Below, one piece after another: positions 1 through 6,881 of a stretch of 64,000 bases of DNA. How positions within the stretch are numbered: position 1 is the stretch's first letter; the number at the start of each line of letters is the position of its first letter. The DNA lies in contig NZ_CP091792.1 of NCBI RefSeq assembly GCF_022024115.1, positions 1,426,001-1,490,000 of the forward strand, in the 5' to 3' direction. The notes beneath the pieces were generated by a model. The model ran no database searches and had not been told where the DNA came from. It was given only the letters and a program-made list of their open reading frames with translations. Source of the stretch: Prevotella communis. Its GTDB lineage: Bacteria; Bacteroidota; Bacteroidia; Bacteroidales; Bacteroidaceae. A program made the position numbers and the translations under genes.

Positions 1-138
1 GACTACGAGAATTTCATGAAGCTGGCCCAGAGTTGTGCCGGCATGACGGAGGCCCAGATGCGTCCCGTCTTCTATCCCCGTTTTGGTCATACGTTCTACT
101 ATGACTATTTCCTTATTAGAAATCAGAAGTTGTATTGA
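1..138 (+). CDS. C-terminal end of an unidentified protein (partial)
   Basis: An open frame enters from the left edge and stops with TGA at 136-138, leaving only the last 45 residues, ending RNQKLY. The fragment is rich in Tyr and Phe (FGHTFYYDYFLIRN). I do not recognise the family from so little sequence. The stop lies 2 nt before the ATG of the next gene, so the two are very likely one operon, and the product may act with the exported lipoprotein downstream. Confidence 0.6.
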   Translation, partial: DYENFMKLAQSCAGMTEAQMRPVFYPRFGHTFYYDYFLIRNQKLY

Positions 139-140
139 TT

Positions 141-1649
141 ATGAAATATATCCATTTATTGTGCCTTGGGGCACTCCTGGCGTTGGCCTCATGTGGAACG
201 AAGGTTCCTGACAGTTTTATCGAAGACGAGCATTTGCCTAAGATATATCCCGACTATACGGATGTGACCATTCCTGTGAATATCGCTCCGCTCTCGTTCC
301 AGTTGGAGCAGGAGGCCGACGAGGTGGTGACGCGTTTCTCCTATGGCGATATGGAACTGGTGTGTGGCGGTGTCAAGGCCCAGCCTTCTGTTGATGACTG
401 GCATCAGTTGACAGCTGCTGCCCAGGGCCACGATATCACCGTTGAGGTCTTTGCCTGCAATGGCGGACAGTGGAAGCGCTTCAAGCCCTTTGCCTATCAT
501 GTGTCTGCCGACAGTATTGACGCTTATCTCTGCTATCGTCTTATCTCTCCTTCCTATGTCACCTACGAGGAACTGACGCTGAATCAGCGTTGCCTTGAGA
601 CGTACGACGAGAAGGTGATGGTCGACAATCTGCTGTGCAGCACCGAACAGGATGGCCAATGTGTCAACTGCCACAATTTCCAGCAATATAATCCTGAGCG
701 CATGCTCTTCCATGCCCGTCAGAATCATGGTGGCACCATCATGGTCTATGATGGCAAGGTCAGCAAGGTCAATATGCGCAACGACTCCCTGCTCTCTGCA
801 GGTGTCTATCCCACCTGGCATCCCACATTGCCCTTGGTGGTGTTCTCTACCAACAAGACGGGACAATCGTTCCATACGCGCCATAAGAATAAGATTGAGG
901 TGTTCGATTCCGCCAGCGATATCATAGCCTATGATGTCAGGAACAACGAGGTGACGAATATCGAGAACGACTCTACTGAGTTTGAGGTGTTCCCCTTCTG
1001 GGCACCCGATGGCAAGAGCCTCTATTATTGCAGCGCACATTTTGAGTTCCGTGATACGGTGTCCAAGGATGTAGAGGTTATCCGCCGCTATAGCGAACTG
1101 CATTATAATATCTATCGCAAGTCGTTTGATGCCGAGACGATGACCTTTGGTCCGCGCCAGCTGGTCTTCGATGCCGATACCCTTGGCAAGAGTGCCACGC
1201 TGCCTCGCATCTCGCCCGATGGACGCTTCCTGGTCTTCACCCTGGGTAACTATGGCTGCTTCCATATCTGGCACCACGAGGCTGATCTCTGGATGCTCAA
1301 TCTTGCCACGGGTGAGTGCAAGCCTATGGAGGGTATCAACTCCGACGATACTGAGAGCTATCACTCTTGGTCCAGCAATGGACGCTGGCTCGTAGTCAGC
1401 ACCCGACGCGAGGATGGTAATTTCACCCGTCCCTTCTTTGCGCATGTTGACCAGCAGGGTAGGGCATCCAAACCCTTTGCGCTGCCTCAGGCTGATCCCG
1501 ACTATCATCGTCAGTTCATGAAGAGCTATAATATCCCTGAATTCGTATCCGGACCCGTGGAAATAACACCCCAGCGTTTTGCAGATGTGCTGAAGAATGA
1601 CGAGGGTGAACCAGTAAAATACGTCCGAAAATTGAAAAATATTCACTAA
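141..1649 (+). CDS. TolB-like PD40 beta-propeller lipoprotein with a CxxCH motif
   Basis: The start ATG at 141 opens a lipoprotein signal (MKYIHLLCLGALLALASCG, lipobox ASC), so the mature protein should be membrane-anchored outside the cytoplasm. The second half carries repeated WD40/PD40-like segments such as HPTLPLVVFSTN, FWAPDGKSLYYCS and RISPDGRFLVF, typical of TolB-type propellers. Around residue 175 there is CVNCH, a CxxCH sequence like a c-type haem site, directly before the propeller. Length is 502 aa. It follows the upstream partial gene by 2 nt. The fold is well supported, while haem binding is only suggested by the motif. No substrate can be named. Confidence 0.8.
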   Translation: MKYIHLLCLGALLALASCGTKVPDSFIEDEHLPKIYPDYTDVTIPVNIAPLSFQLEQEADEVVTRFSYGDMELVCGGVKAQPSVDDWHQLTAAAQGHDITVEVFACNGGQWKRFKPFAYHVSADSIDAYLCYRLISPSYVTYEELTLNQRCLETYDEKVMVDNLLCSTEQDGQCVNCHNFQQYNPERMLFHARQNHGGTIMVYDGKVSKVNMRNDSLLSAGVYPTWHPTLPLVVFSTNKTGQSFHTRHKNKIEVFDSASDIIAYDVRNNEVTNIENDSTEFEVFPFWAPDGKSLYYCSAHFEFRDTVSKDVEVIRRYSELHYNIYRKSFDAETMTFGPRQLVFDADTLGKSATLPRISPDGRFLVFTLGNYGCFHIWHHEADLWMLNLATGECKPMEGINSDDTESYHSWSSNGRWLVVSTRREDGNFTRPFFAHVDQQGRASKPFALPQADPDYHRQFMKSYNIPEFVSGPVEITPQRFADVLKNDEGEPVKYVRKLKNIH

Positions 1650-1704
1650 TAATTCAGAAAATCCAAAAAAATACACCTATTTTGAAAAAAATACCTCAAA
1701 AAAA

Positions 1705-1735
1705 TTGGTGAATATAAAAAAAGTGCGTACCTTTG
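1705..1735 (+). promoter_or_regulatory. Promoter of the tRNA-Arg pair
   Basis: A -7 box TACCTTTG lies at 1728-1735 and a TTGG at 1705-1708 is placed about 20 nt upstream, the Bacteroidota sigma-ABfr arrangement. It starts transcription about 20 nt before the first tRNA. Confidence 0.75.
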
Positions 1736-1755
1736 CACCCGCAAACAAGGAACGA

Positions 1756-1829
1756 GGTTCCGTAGCTCAACTGAATAGAGCATCTGACTACGGATCAGAA
1801 GGTTGTGGGTTTGAATCCCGCCGGAATCA
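1756..1829 (+). tRNA. tRNA-Arg (anticodon ACG), copy 1
   Basis: A full cloverleaf can be drawn: acceptor GGTTCCG with CGGAATC, D stem GCTC/GAGC, anticodon stem TCTGA/TCAGA with loop CTACGGA (anticodon ACG) and T stem GTGGG/CCCGC. The CCA end is not encoded. ACG would be read as inosine at position 34 to decode CGN. Confidence 0.95.
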
Positions 1830-1858
1830 CATTCAAAGGTTTGCGACAAAGGAACGGA

Positions 1859-1932
1859 GGTTCCGTAGCTCAACTGAATAGAGCATCTGACTACGGATCA
1901 GAAGGTTGTGGGTTTGAATCCCGCCGGAATCA
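1859..1932 (+). tRNA. tRNA-Arg (anticodon ACG), copy 2
   Basis: This copy is identical in all 74 nt to the one at 1756-1829 and lies 29 nt after it. It shares its promoter and is followed directly by a terminator, so both come from one precursor. The pair looks like a recent tandem duplication. Confidence 0.95.
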
Positions 1933-1933
1933 C

Positions 1934-1972
1934 AAAGAGAGGTATTTGAGACCTCTCTTTATTTTTTTATTT
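1934..1972 (+). terminator. Intrinsic terminator of the tRNA-Arg operon
   Basis: A perfect 10-bp stem AAAGAGAGGT/ACCTCTCTTT with a 7-nt loop runs into a T-rich tract. Confidence 0.9.
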
Positions 1973-2046
1973 ATTAACAACCATAGACGCGATATTTTTA
2001 CCAAGTTGAGCGTATATATAAATAGTACTTTAACTTAAAAGTCAAT

Positions 2047-3102
2047 ATGAACAAGAAGAGTATTCTTTCTGCATTGCTCGGCCTCGCCGCTATGACGGGA
2101 CAGGCACAAAACACTTATACAGTGAGTTGCGACGTTAGTCTGCTGAATGAAGAGTATGCTAAGGAAAACGTCAAGGTTGACAGCTTCTACCTGGCCGACT
2201 TCGTCAGTCAGGAGCCTATCACGGAGAAATGTGCCCTGCAAGGCAATAAGATTGCTATCAGCGGCAGGGTGGAAAAGCCCCAGATAGCAGCCCTGCTGCT
2301 GGAGTCACAGATCCAGAACGGTGTCCGTACTAATCGCTTCCCGCTTATCCTCGAAGCAGGTGATATCGTCATCACGCAGGACGACTGGATGTCGTGCCGT
2401 GTAGGAGGCACCCCGCTCAATGATGCCTTGTTTGATGCCACGCGCGAGATAGGCAAAGCCAGTGAGGCTGGCGATAAGGACAAAGCCGTTCAGCTCACCA
2501 AGGATTATATCCTTGCCCATCGCAACGACCTTACCGCGGCGCTGATGCTCACGGCATTGCCCCATTCTACGGTGCCCGAAGCCAGGAAGGTGCTGGCACT
2601 CATCAGCCAGTGTGGCGAGGTTGTACAGCAGCATCCTGTCACCGTTAAGTACGTGGAGAGGCTGAACACGCTGCTTACCCGTCCGCAGGAGGGCGAAAGG
2701 TTCCGTGACTTTGCCGTGGAGTACGACGGCAAGACCGCCCACCTGAGCGACTATGTGGGCCGCGGCAAGTATGTGCTCGTTGACTTCTGGGCCTCGTGGT
2801 GCGGTCCCTGTCGTGCAGGAATCCCCAAGGTCATTGCCTTGCACGAGAAGTATAAAGACCGCAATTTTACAGCCCTTGGCGTAGCCGTGAAAGATAAGCC
2901 CGAGGCCACGCTGCGTGCCATCAAGGACGATGCTATCCCTTACCCCCAGATCCTCAACTCGCAGGCCGTGGCATCCGAACTCTATGGCATCGACGCCATC
3001 CCTGAACTCATCCTCTTTGCTCCTGACGGCACCATCCTTGTTCGAGGCAACAACCGTATGGACGCTATTGAGCAAAAGTTGGCTGAAGTCTTCCCTGAAT
3101 AA
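2047..3102 (+). CDS. Exported thioredoxin-like protein (DUF4369 + TlpA)
   Basis: The 351-aa product starts with a signal peptide (MNKKSILSALLGLAAMTGQA). An N-terminal beta-rich DUF4369-like region follows (about residues 25-120) and then a TlpA/AhpC-TSA thioredoxin domain from about residue 225. The redox motif WCGPC sits at about 251-255 in FWASWCGPCRAG. The family consists of periplasmic thiol-disulfide oxidoreductases, and the partner is unknown. It appears monocistronic, between the tRNA terminator and the terminator at 3178-3227. The start at 2047 directly precedes the signal peptide. Confidence 0.9.
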   Translation: MNKKSILSALLGLAAMTGQAQNTYTVSCDVSLLNEEYAKENVKVDSFYLADFVSQEPITEKCALQGNKIAISGRVEKPQIAALLLESQIQNGVRTNRFPLILEAGDIVITQDDWMSCRVGGTPLNDALFDATREIGKASEAGDKDKAVQLTKDYILAHRNDLTAALMLTALPHSTVPEARKVLALISQCGEVVQQHPVTVKYVERLNTLLTRPQEGERFRDFAVEYDGKTAHLSDYVGRGKYVLVDFWASWCGPCRAGIPKVIALHEKYKDRNFTALGVAVKDKPEATLRAIKDDAIPYPQILNSQAVASELYGIDAIPELILFAPDGTILVRGNNRMDAIEQKLAEVFPE

Positions 3103-3177
3103 CCATACTCGTCTGGGCATTGACGGATAGGATGCTGAATACCTACTTCTGATTAATCTGCTTTGGCAGTTCATGAT

Positions 3178-3227
3178 AGGTGCGTAATACTTAAAACACT
3201 CGATTTTAGGTATTGCGCACCTTTTTT
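3178..3227 (+). terminator. Terminator of the thioredoxin gene
   Basis: A 13-bp arm AGGTGCGTAATAC pairs with GTATTGCGCACCT (one G-T wobble) and is followed by six T. The next promoter begins almost at once. Confidence 0.85.
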
Positions 3228-3235
3228 ATTTGCCG

Positions 3236-3243
3236 TACCTTTG
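3236..3243 (+). promoter_or_regulatory. eno: Promoter left in front of the enolase remnant
   Basis: A -7 box TACCTTTG lies about 45 nt before the ATG of the enolase remnant, so the broken gene may still be transcribed. Confidence 0.65.
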
Positions 3244-3288
3244 CACCGTGAAAACAACCATGGTGCAATTTTAATTAAGACAAGACAT

Positions 3289-3612
3289 ATGAAAATTGAA
3301 AAGATTCATGCAAGAGAGATCCTCGATTCAAGAGGTAATTACTGCCGTGGGCGACGAGGGTGGCTATGCACCTGATTTTGACGGCATTGAGGATGCACTC
3401 TCTCAGCCGACGAGCAGATTGCCTATCTGGAACAACTCATCACCAAGTATCCTATCGACTCTATCGAGGACGGACTCGACGAGAACGACTGGGACAACTG
3501 GGTAAAACTGACCGAGAAGATTGGCGACCGCATGGCCAAATACAATCAGCTCATCCGTATTGAGGAGGAACTGGGCGATACGGCTGTCTACGGCTACAAA
3601 CGACTGAAATAA
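3289..3612 (+). pseudogene. eno: Enolase remnant with three internal deletions
   Basis: Four enolase pieces lie in the correct order but with most of the gene missing. First MKIEKIHAREILDSRGN (the N-terminus), then [20 protein letters not shown] (about residue 200 in E. coli enolase), then [20 protein letters not shown] (about residue 280), then [16 protein letters not shown] up to the C-terminal stop at 3610-3612. Pieces 1, 3 and 4 are in one frame. Piece 2 is shifted by one, and frame 1 meets TGA at 3373-3375. A working enzyme needs about 430 residues and is therefore impossible here. An intact eno must lie elsewhere, making this a decayed duplicate. The first junction carries GGTAAT, which could have served as deletion microhomology. 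Confidence 0.9.
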
Positions 3613-3749
3613 CGTATTGTTAGCTTTTTTAGAATAAATCATTTGTGATAAATGGTTTAAAATTCGCTTAAATTGGTCGGAAATCTGATATTTAATAATT
3701 TTTGAACCACTTATAACAAATATTCAACATATATCTCAACCTTTTTTCG

Positions 3750-3757
3750 TACCTTTG
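3750..3757 (+). promoter_or_regulatory. Promoter of a short RNA candidate
   Basis: The -7 box TACCTTTG is followed by GCAG. No coding frame follows before the terminator hairpin at 3815-3852. Confidence 0.6.
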
Positions 3758-3763
3758 CAGTAC

Positions 3764-3852
3764 ATAAAAAGATTTTTAATGGTTAAGGTTTATGGTTGAT
3801 TAATTTAGTTATCGGGAAAGGTTCGCTGTGAAGCGAGCCTTTCCTTTTTTTT
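3764..3852 (+). ncRNA. Candidate small RNA of about 89 nt
   Basis: Transcription from the -7 box at 3750 would end at a 12-bp hairpin (GGAAAGGTTCGC, loop TGTGAA, GCGAGCCTTTCC) with eight T. The interval holds no ORF longer than a few codons. It could be a trans-acting sRNA or a relic of a tRNA/leader transcript. The ends are predicted only. Confidence 0.45.
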
Positions 3853-3861
3853 GATGGAATG

Positions 3862-3887
3862 AAAAAGAGCCACGCGGTGTGGCTCTT
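3862..3887 (-). terminator. Terminator of the HU1/smalltalk1 operon
   Basis: A 9-bp stem AAGAGCCAC/GTGGCTCTT is followed on the minus strand by a T run. The same sequence recurs at 6609-6634. Confidence 0.8.
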
Positions 3888-3917
3888 CCTGTAATTAACT
3901 ATTTCCCCATTTTAATG

Positions 3918-3945
3918 TTTCATGTTTCATGTTTCATGTTTCATG
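3918..3945. repeat. Heptamer array TTTCATG, 4 units
   Basis: Four exact units with period 7 lie directly after the smalltalk1 stop codon. The sister copy at 6665-6713 has seven units. Confidence 0.9.
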
Positions 3946-3947
3946 TA

Positions 3948-4043
3948 TTACATGCACGAGGTTACGCCCAGTGCCGTTGCAATGGCCGACAGCACACTAA
4001 TGGCTGTTTGAATCGCGAATTTCCATAATGTCTTGTTCTTCAT
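3948..4043 (-). CDS. Smalltalk protein (31 aa), copy 1
   Basis: The minus-strand product begins MKNKTLWKFAIQTAISVL and ends with ALGVTSCM. It matches the 'smalltalk' family of about 30-residue Bacteroidetes proteins, which have a basic start, one hydrophobic helix and a conserved TSC near the end. Members sit next to HU-like genes, as here: it lies 70 nt after HU1 with a GC hairpin (4086-4108) between. A lipoprotein-like cysteine or a membrane helix is possible. The function is not known. Confidence 0.8.
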   Translation of the reverse strand: MKNKTLWKFAIQTAISVLSAIATALGVTSCM

Positions 4044-4113
4044 AATGCTTTAGTTTTAACGGTTTAACTTTTGTCTTAGGATTTAGGGAGTCGCGTTTCG
4101 CGACCCCCTTAGT

Positions 4114-4674
4114 TTAAGGATTGACGGGACCACCGCTTTCGCCGCCTCCGCTCTCCGTGCCTCCGTTATTCCCTGACTCCGTGGCTCCATTCTCCGAGCT
4201 TCCGCCTCCGCCGTTCTCAGGATCCTCCGGATCTTCCACCTCGCCCGAGGTTGAGGTGACGCGCTTCACCTCCTTGCCGTCCCTGTCGATGCAGGTGATC
4301 TGGATGGCGGCACTGGCTAGTTCCTCTTTCAGGTCTACGCTGGGCGTGAAGATGATACGGCGGCTACTGATAAGACCGGCCTTTACATCGTTCACATTCT
4401 CCACAGACTTACTGCGCAGTCCGAAGCGCATGCTTCCCAGTCCGGGCAGGGCAACCGAGTGGCCTTCTGTAGCCCATGCCTTAATCACTTCGCCAGCTGC
4501 ATCCCAGCAGGCCTTCATCACACCCTGGCTCACACCGCTGCGAAGGGCAGCCTCCTTAATTACCTTGTCCTGTGTGAGGGCGGTGTACAACTCAGGCACC
4601 ATCACGTAGCGATACTTACCAGCGTAGGTGCCTACCTTCTGCAACTGTTCTTTTGCTTTTACTTTCATTGACAT
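4114..4674 (-). CDS. HU-related DNA-binding protein (histone-like), copy 1
   Basis: This 186-aa protein has an HU/IHF-type core (about residues 15-125). HU-typical segments include AALRSGVSQGVMKACWDAAGEVIKAWATEGHSV and ALPGLGSMRFGLR. A Gly/Ser/Asn/Glu-rich tail follows and ends GGPVNP. It belongs to the Bacteroidetes HU-like group, longer than canonical HU (about 90 aa). It is transcribed leftward with smalltalk1 from a promoter at 4852-4883, leaving a leader of about 170 nt. The cognate DNA site is unknown, and the nearby ATCTTACA array is a candidate. Met at 4668 is an alternative start. Confidence 0.85.
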   Translation of the reverse strand: MSMKVKAKEQLQKVGTYAGKYRYVMVPELYTALTQDKVIKEAALRSGVSQGVMKACWDAAGEVIKAWATEGHSVALPGLGSMRFGLRSKSVENVNDVKAGLISSRRIIFTPSVDLKEELASAAIQITCIDRDGKEVKRVTSTSGEVEDPEDPENGGGGSSENGATESGNNGGTESGGGESGGPVNP

Positions 4675-4851
4675 AATCTAAATGTGTTTTAAATGGTTAT
4701 TAAAATTTTAATGTTTAATTATTAATGTTTAATCTTTTTACCTTTGTCGAATTCGGGGCTCTATAGTGCCTTCGTGCTTCCAAATTTCCTCGTGCACTAG
4801 GAAAATTTTTCTCGCTAGTTAGGGCGCAATATTTATCCCTTATTGACAATG

Positions 4852-4883
4852 CAAAGGTACTCATAAAAAGCGATACAAACAAA
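4852..4883 (-). promoter_or_regulatory. HU1 promoter
   Basis: On the minus strand the -7 box TACCTTTG (4852-4859) and TTTG (4880-4883) are 20 nt apart. The octamer array at 4916 lies just upstream of it. Confidence 0.8.
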
Positions 4884-4915
4884 TATTCTTTGTCAAGAAA
4901 TATGAAAACATGAAT

Positions 4916-5076
4916 ATCTTACAATCTTACAATCTTACAATCTTACATTTCATATATTTTTTTGTGAGGTAGGAGTTAAGTAATATAATAATATTATAAT
5001 ATTATTATATTACTTAATTTTCTTCCCGCATTTTTTATACCAAATGTAAGATTGTAAGGATGTAAGATTGTAAGGT
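4916..5076. repeat. Iteron-palindrome-iteron element 1 (ATCTTACA type)
   Basis: Four exact ATCTTACA units (4916-4947, period 8) are followed after 28 bp by a perfect 42-bp AT-rich palindrome (4976-5017, first half TTAAGTAATATAATAATATT plus A). After 27 bp come four inverted units, TGTAAGAT, TGTAAGGA, TGTAAGAT and TGTAAGGT (5045-5076). The layout is almost symmetric. It lies between the HU1 promoter and the AAA ATPase gene. No ORF is present. Confidence 0.9.
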
Positions 5077-5173
5077 TTTAGACGAATTTATCACCCAAAG
5101 GTCAAGAGCTGACAGGTCAACCCCTGTTATTATCAAAGATTTTGAGATTTCTACATATTTTTCATGAATAAAC

Positions 5174-5204
5174 TTTGAGATTTCTACAAAAATGTGTAAT
5201 TTTG
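5174..5204 (+). promoter_or_regulatory. Promoter of the AAA/DUF4143 gene
   Basis: TTTG at 5174-5177 and -7 TAATTTTG at 5197-5204 are 19 nt apart. The 15-mer TTTGAGATTTCTACA occurs twice around the -33 region (about 5139 and 5174). Confidence 0.65.
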
Positions 5205-5232
5205 CCCTCAGAAACTAAAAACATTTTGAGGT

Positions 5233-6582
5233 ATGGATACAGATTATCGCATATTCAGGAGAAAACTTTATGAGCGGATGCTGAATTGGAAACAGGCCAA
5301 GGACGGCAAGACGGCGCTGCTTATAAAGGGTGCACGACGTGTGGGAAAATCAACGATTGCTGAGGAGTTCGCCAAGCGTGAGTATGACTCATACATTGTG
5401 GTAGACTTTGCAAATGCGCCAGATGGCGTTTGGGAAGCAGTGAAGAATATTGCCGATTTGGACAACTTCTTTTTTCAGTTGCAGTTTATCTATAAGGTGA
5501 AGTTGGTGGAACGAAAATCTGTGATTATCTTCGATGAGATACAGAAGGCACCGCAGGTGCGACAGGCCATCAAGTATATGGTAAAGGACCATCGCTACGA
5601 CTTTATCGAGACGGGGTCGCTCCTGTCTATCAAGAAGAATACGCAGGGCATCACCATCCCCAGCGAGGAAACTCGCGTCACGATGTATCCTATGGACTAT
5701 GAGGAGTTTCGTTGGGCATTGGGTGACCAGGTGACTTTACCGCTTCTGAAGGAGGCTTTTGAATCGAAACGTACGGTTGGTGATCAGGTGAGCAGACAAT
5801 TGCTGCGCGACTTCCGTTTGTATATGCTGGTTGGAGGTATGCCACAGGCTGTTAACACCTATCTGGATACTAACAACCTGAGTGAGGTAGATCAGACCAA
5901 GCGTGAAATCATCGACCTATATACTGACGATTTTCGCAAGATTGACCCTTCTGGCAAGGCTTCGCGACTGTTTAAGGCCATTCCGTCAGAGCTGTCAAAA
6001 AACGCTTCTCGCTATCAGGTGATGAGTGTATTGGGACGCAGCGCCGAAAATACGGATATGGACGAGTTGCTGGAGGATATGGAGGATAGCCTTTGTGTGA
6101 ACTTTGCCTATCATGCAAACAATCCGTCAGTTGGTTTGGCTTTGCATAAGGATAAGGACCAGTATAAGATGTTTGTGGGTGACACGGGTCTGTTTATCAC
6201 GCTCGCATTCTGGGACAAAGATGTTACGGAGAATATCATCTATCAGAAGTTGCTTTCTGATAAGTTGAGTGCCGACCTGGGCTATGTGTATGAGAATGTG
6301 GTGGCTCAGATGTTAAAGGCTGGTGGTAACGAGTTGTTTTATCACACATGGCCCACGCCAAGCGGTAAGCATAACTATGAGATTGACTTCCTGTTGTCAC
6401 GCAGTAATAAGCTTTGTCCTATAGAAGTGAAGTCGTCGGGTTATAAGACCCATGTGTCGCTCGACGAGTTCTGCAAAAAATTCTCGAAAGAGGTATTATG
6501 GCGATATCTGGTTTATACAAAAGATTTTCGCAAGGATGAAGAGACACTGATGGTGCCTGTTTACATGGTGCCCTTTTTATAA
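5233..6582 (+). CDS. AAA-family ATPase with DUF4143 (PD-(D/E)XK-like C-terminus)
   Basis: The 449-aa protein has an N-terminal P-loop GARRVGKS (about residues 33-40) and Walker B IIFDE (about 97). A DUF4143-type C-terminal half contains EIDFLLSRSN and CPIEVKSSG, the D...ExK pattern of PD-(D/E)XK folds. The family is common in Bacteroidetes, archaea and mobile regions, and its biochemical role is unsettled. The gene sits alone between direct repeats 3856-4136 and 6603-6904, directly downstream of element 1. It may therefore be cargo of that element. Start ATG 5233 follows a plausible promoter. Confidence 0.85.
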   Translation: MDTDYRIFRRKLYERMLNWKQAKDGKTALLIKGARRVGKSTIAEEFAKREYDSYIVVDFANAPDGVWEAVKNIADLDNFFFQLQFIYKVKLVERKSVIIFDEIQKAPQVRQAIKYMVKDHRYDFIETGSLLSIKKNTQGITIPSEETRVTMYPMDYEEFRWALGDQVTLPLLKEAFESKRTVGDQVSRQLLRDFRLYMLVGGMPQAVNTYLDTNNLSEVDQTKREIIDLYTDDFRKIDPSGKASRLFKAIPSELSKNASRYQVMSVLGRSAENTDMDELLEDMEDSLCVNFAYHANNPSVGLALHKDKDQYKMFVGDTGLFITLAFWDKDVTENIIYQKLLSDKLSADLGYVYENVVAQMLKAGGNELFYHTWPTPSGKHNYEIDFLLSRSNKLCPIEVKSSGYKTHVSLDEFCKKFSKEVLWRYLVYTKDFRKDEETLMVPVYMVPFL

Positions 6583-6608
6583 GACATATAGTAGAGATGG
6601 CAGGAATG

Positions 6609-6634
6609 AAAAAGAGCCACGCGGTGTGGCTCTT
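6609..6634 (-). terminator. Terminator of the HU2/smalltalk2 operon
   Basis: The stem AAGAGCCAC/GTGGCTCTT with a minus-strand T run is identical to that at 3862-3887. Confidence 0.8.
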
Positions 6635-6664
6635 CCTGTAATTAACTATTTCCCCATTTTAATG

Positions 6665-6713
6665 TTTCATGTTTCATGTTTAATGTTTCATGTTTAATGT
6701 TTCATGTTTCATG
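6665..6713. repeat. Heptamer array TTTCATG/TTTAATG, 7 units
   Basis: Seven units with period 7 lie 2 nt from the smalltalk2 stop, two of them reading TTTAATG. Unit number differs from the sister array at 3918-3945. Confidence 0.9.
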
Positions 6714-6715
6714 TA

Positions 6716-6811
6716 TTACATGCACGAGGTTACTCCCAGTGCCGTTGCAATGGCCGACAGCACACTAATGGCTGTTTGAATCGCGAATTTCCATAATGTC
6801 TTGTTCTTCAT
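6716..6811 (-). CDS. Smalltalk protein (31 aa), copy 2
   Basis: The protein is identical to copy 1 (begins MKNKTLWKFA, ends TSCM) despite a synonymous base change. It lies 70 nt after the HU2 stop. Its partner HU2 differs strongly from HU1, so the small gene with its 3' region was copied or converted independently of the HU core. Confidence 0.8.
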   Translation of the reverse strand: MKNKTLWKFAIQTAISVLSAIATALGVTSCM

Positions 6812-6881
6812 AATGCTTTAGTTTTAACGGTTTAACTTTTGTCTTAGGATTTAGGGAGTCGCGTTTCGCGACCCCCTTAGT

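Larger units (their letters stand above)
3856..4136. repeat. Long direct repeat, copy 1 (smalltalk region of module 1)
   Basis: This block is nearly identical to 6603-6904. It holds a terminator hairpin, a heptamer array, the smalltalk gene and the 3' end of the HU gene. The copies differ by three heptamer units (21 bp) and few substitutions. They flank the AAA ATPase at 5233-6582 as direct repeats and could recombine to delete it. Confidence 0.9.

Noticed and set aside
189..1676. Minus-strand frame of about 495 codons opposite the PD40 lipoprotein
   Set aside because: The plus strand has a signal peptide, lipobox and propeller repeats; the antisense product has no recognisable feature.
3296..3563. 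Several short plus-strand frames in 3163-3642
   Set aside because: They are frame-shifted readings of the enolase fragments, not genes.
3918..3945. CRISPR or IS end at the TTTCATG heptamers
   Set aside because: Simple tandem repeats without spacers, transposase or terminal inverted repeats.
4737..4850. Plus-strand promoter TACCTTTG inside the HU1 leader giving an antisense RNA
   Set aside because: A -7-like box is present, but no clear -33 element or terminator follows; chance occurrence is likely in AT-rich leader DNA.
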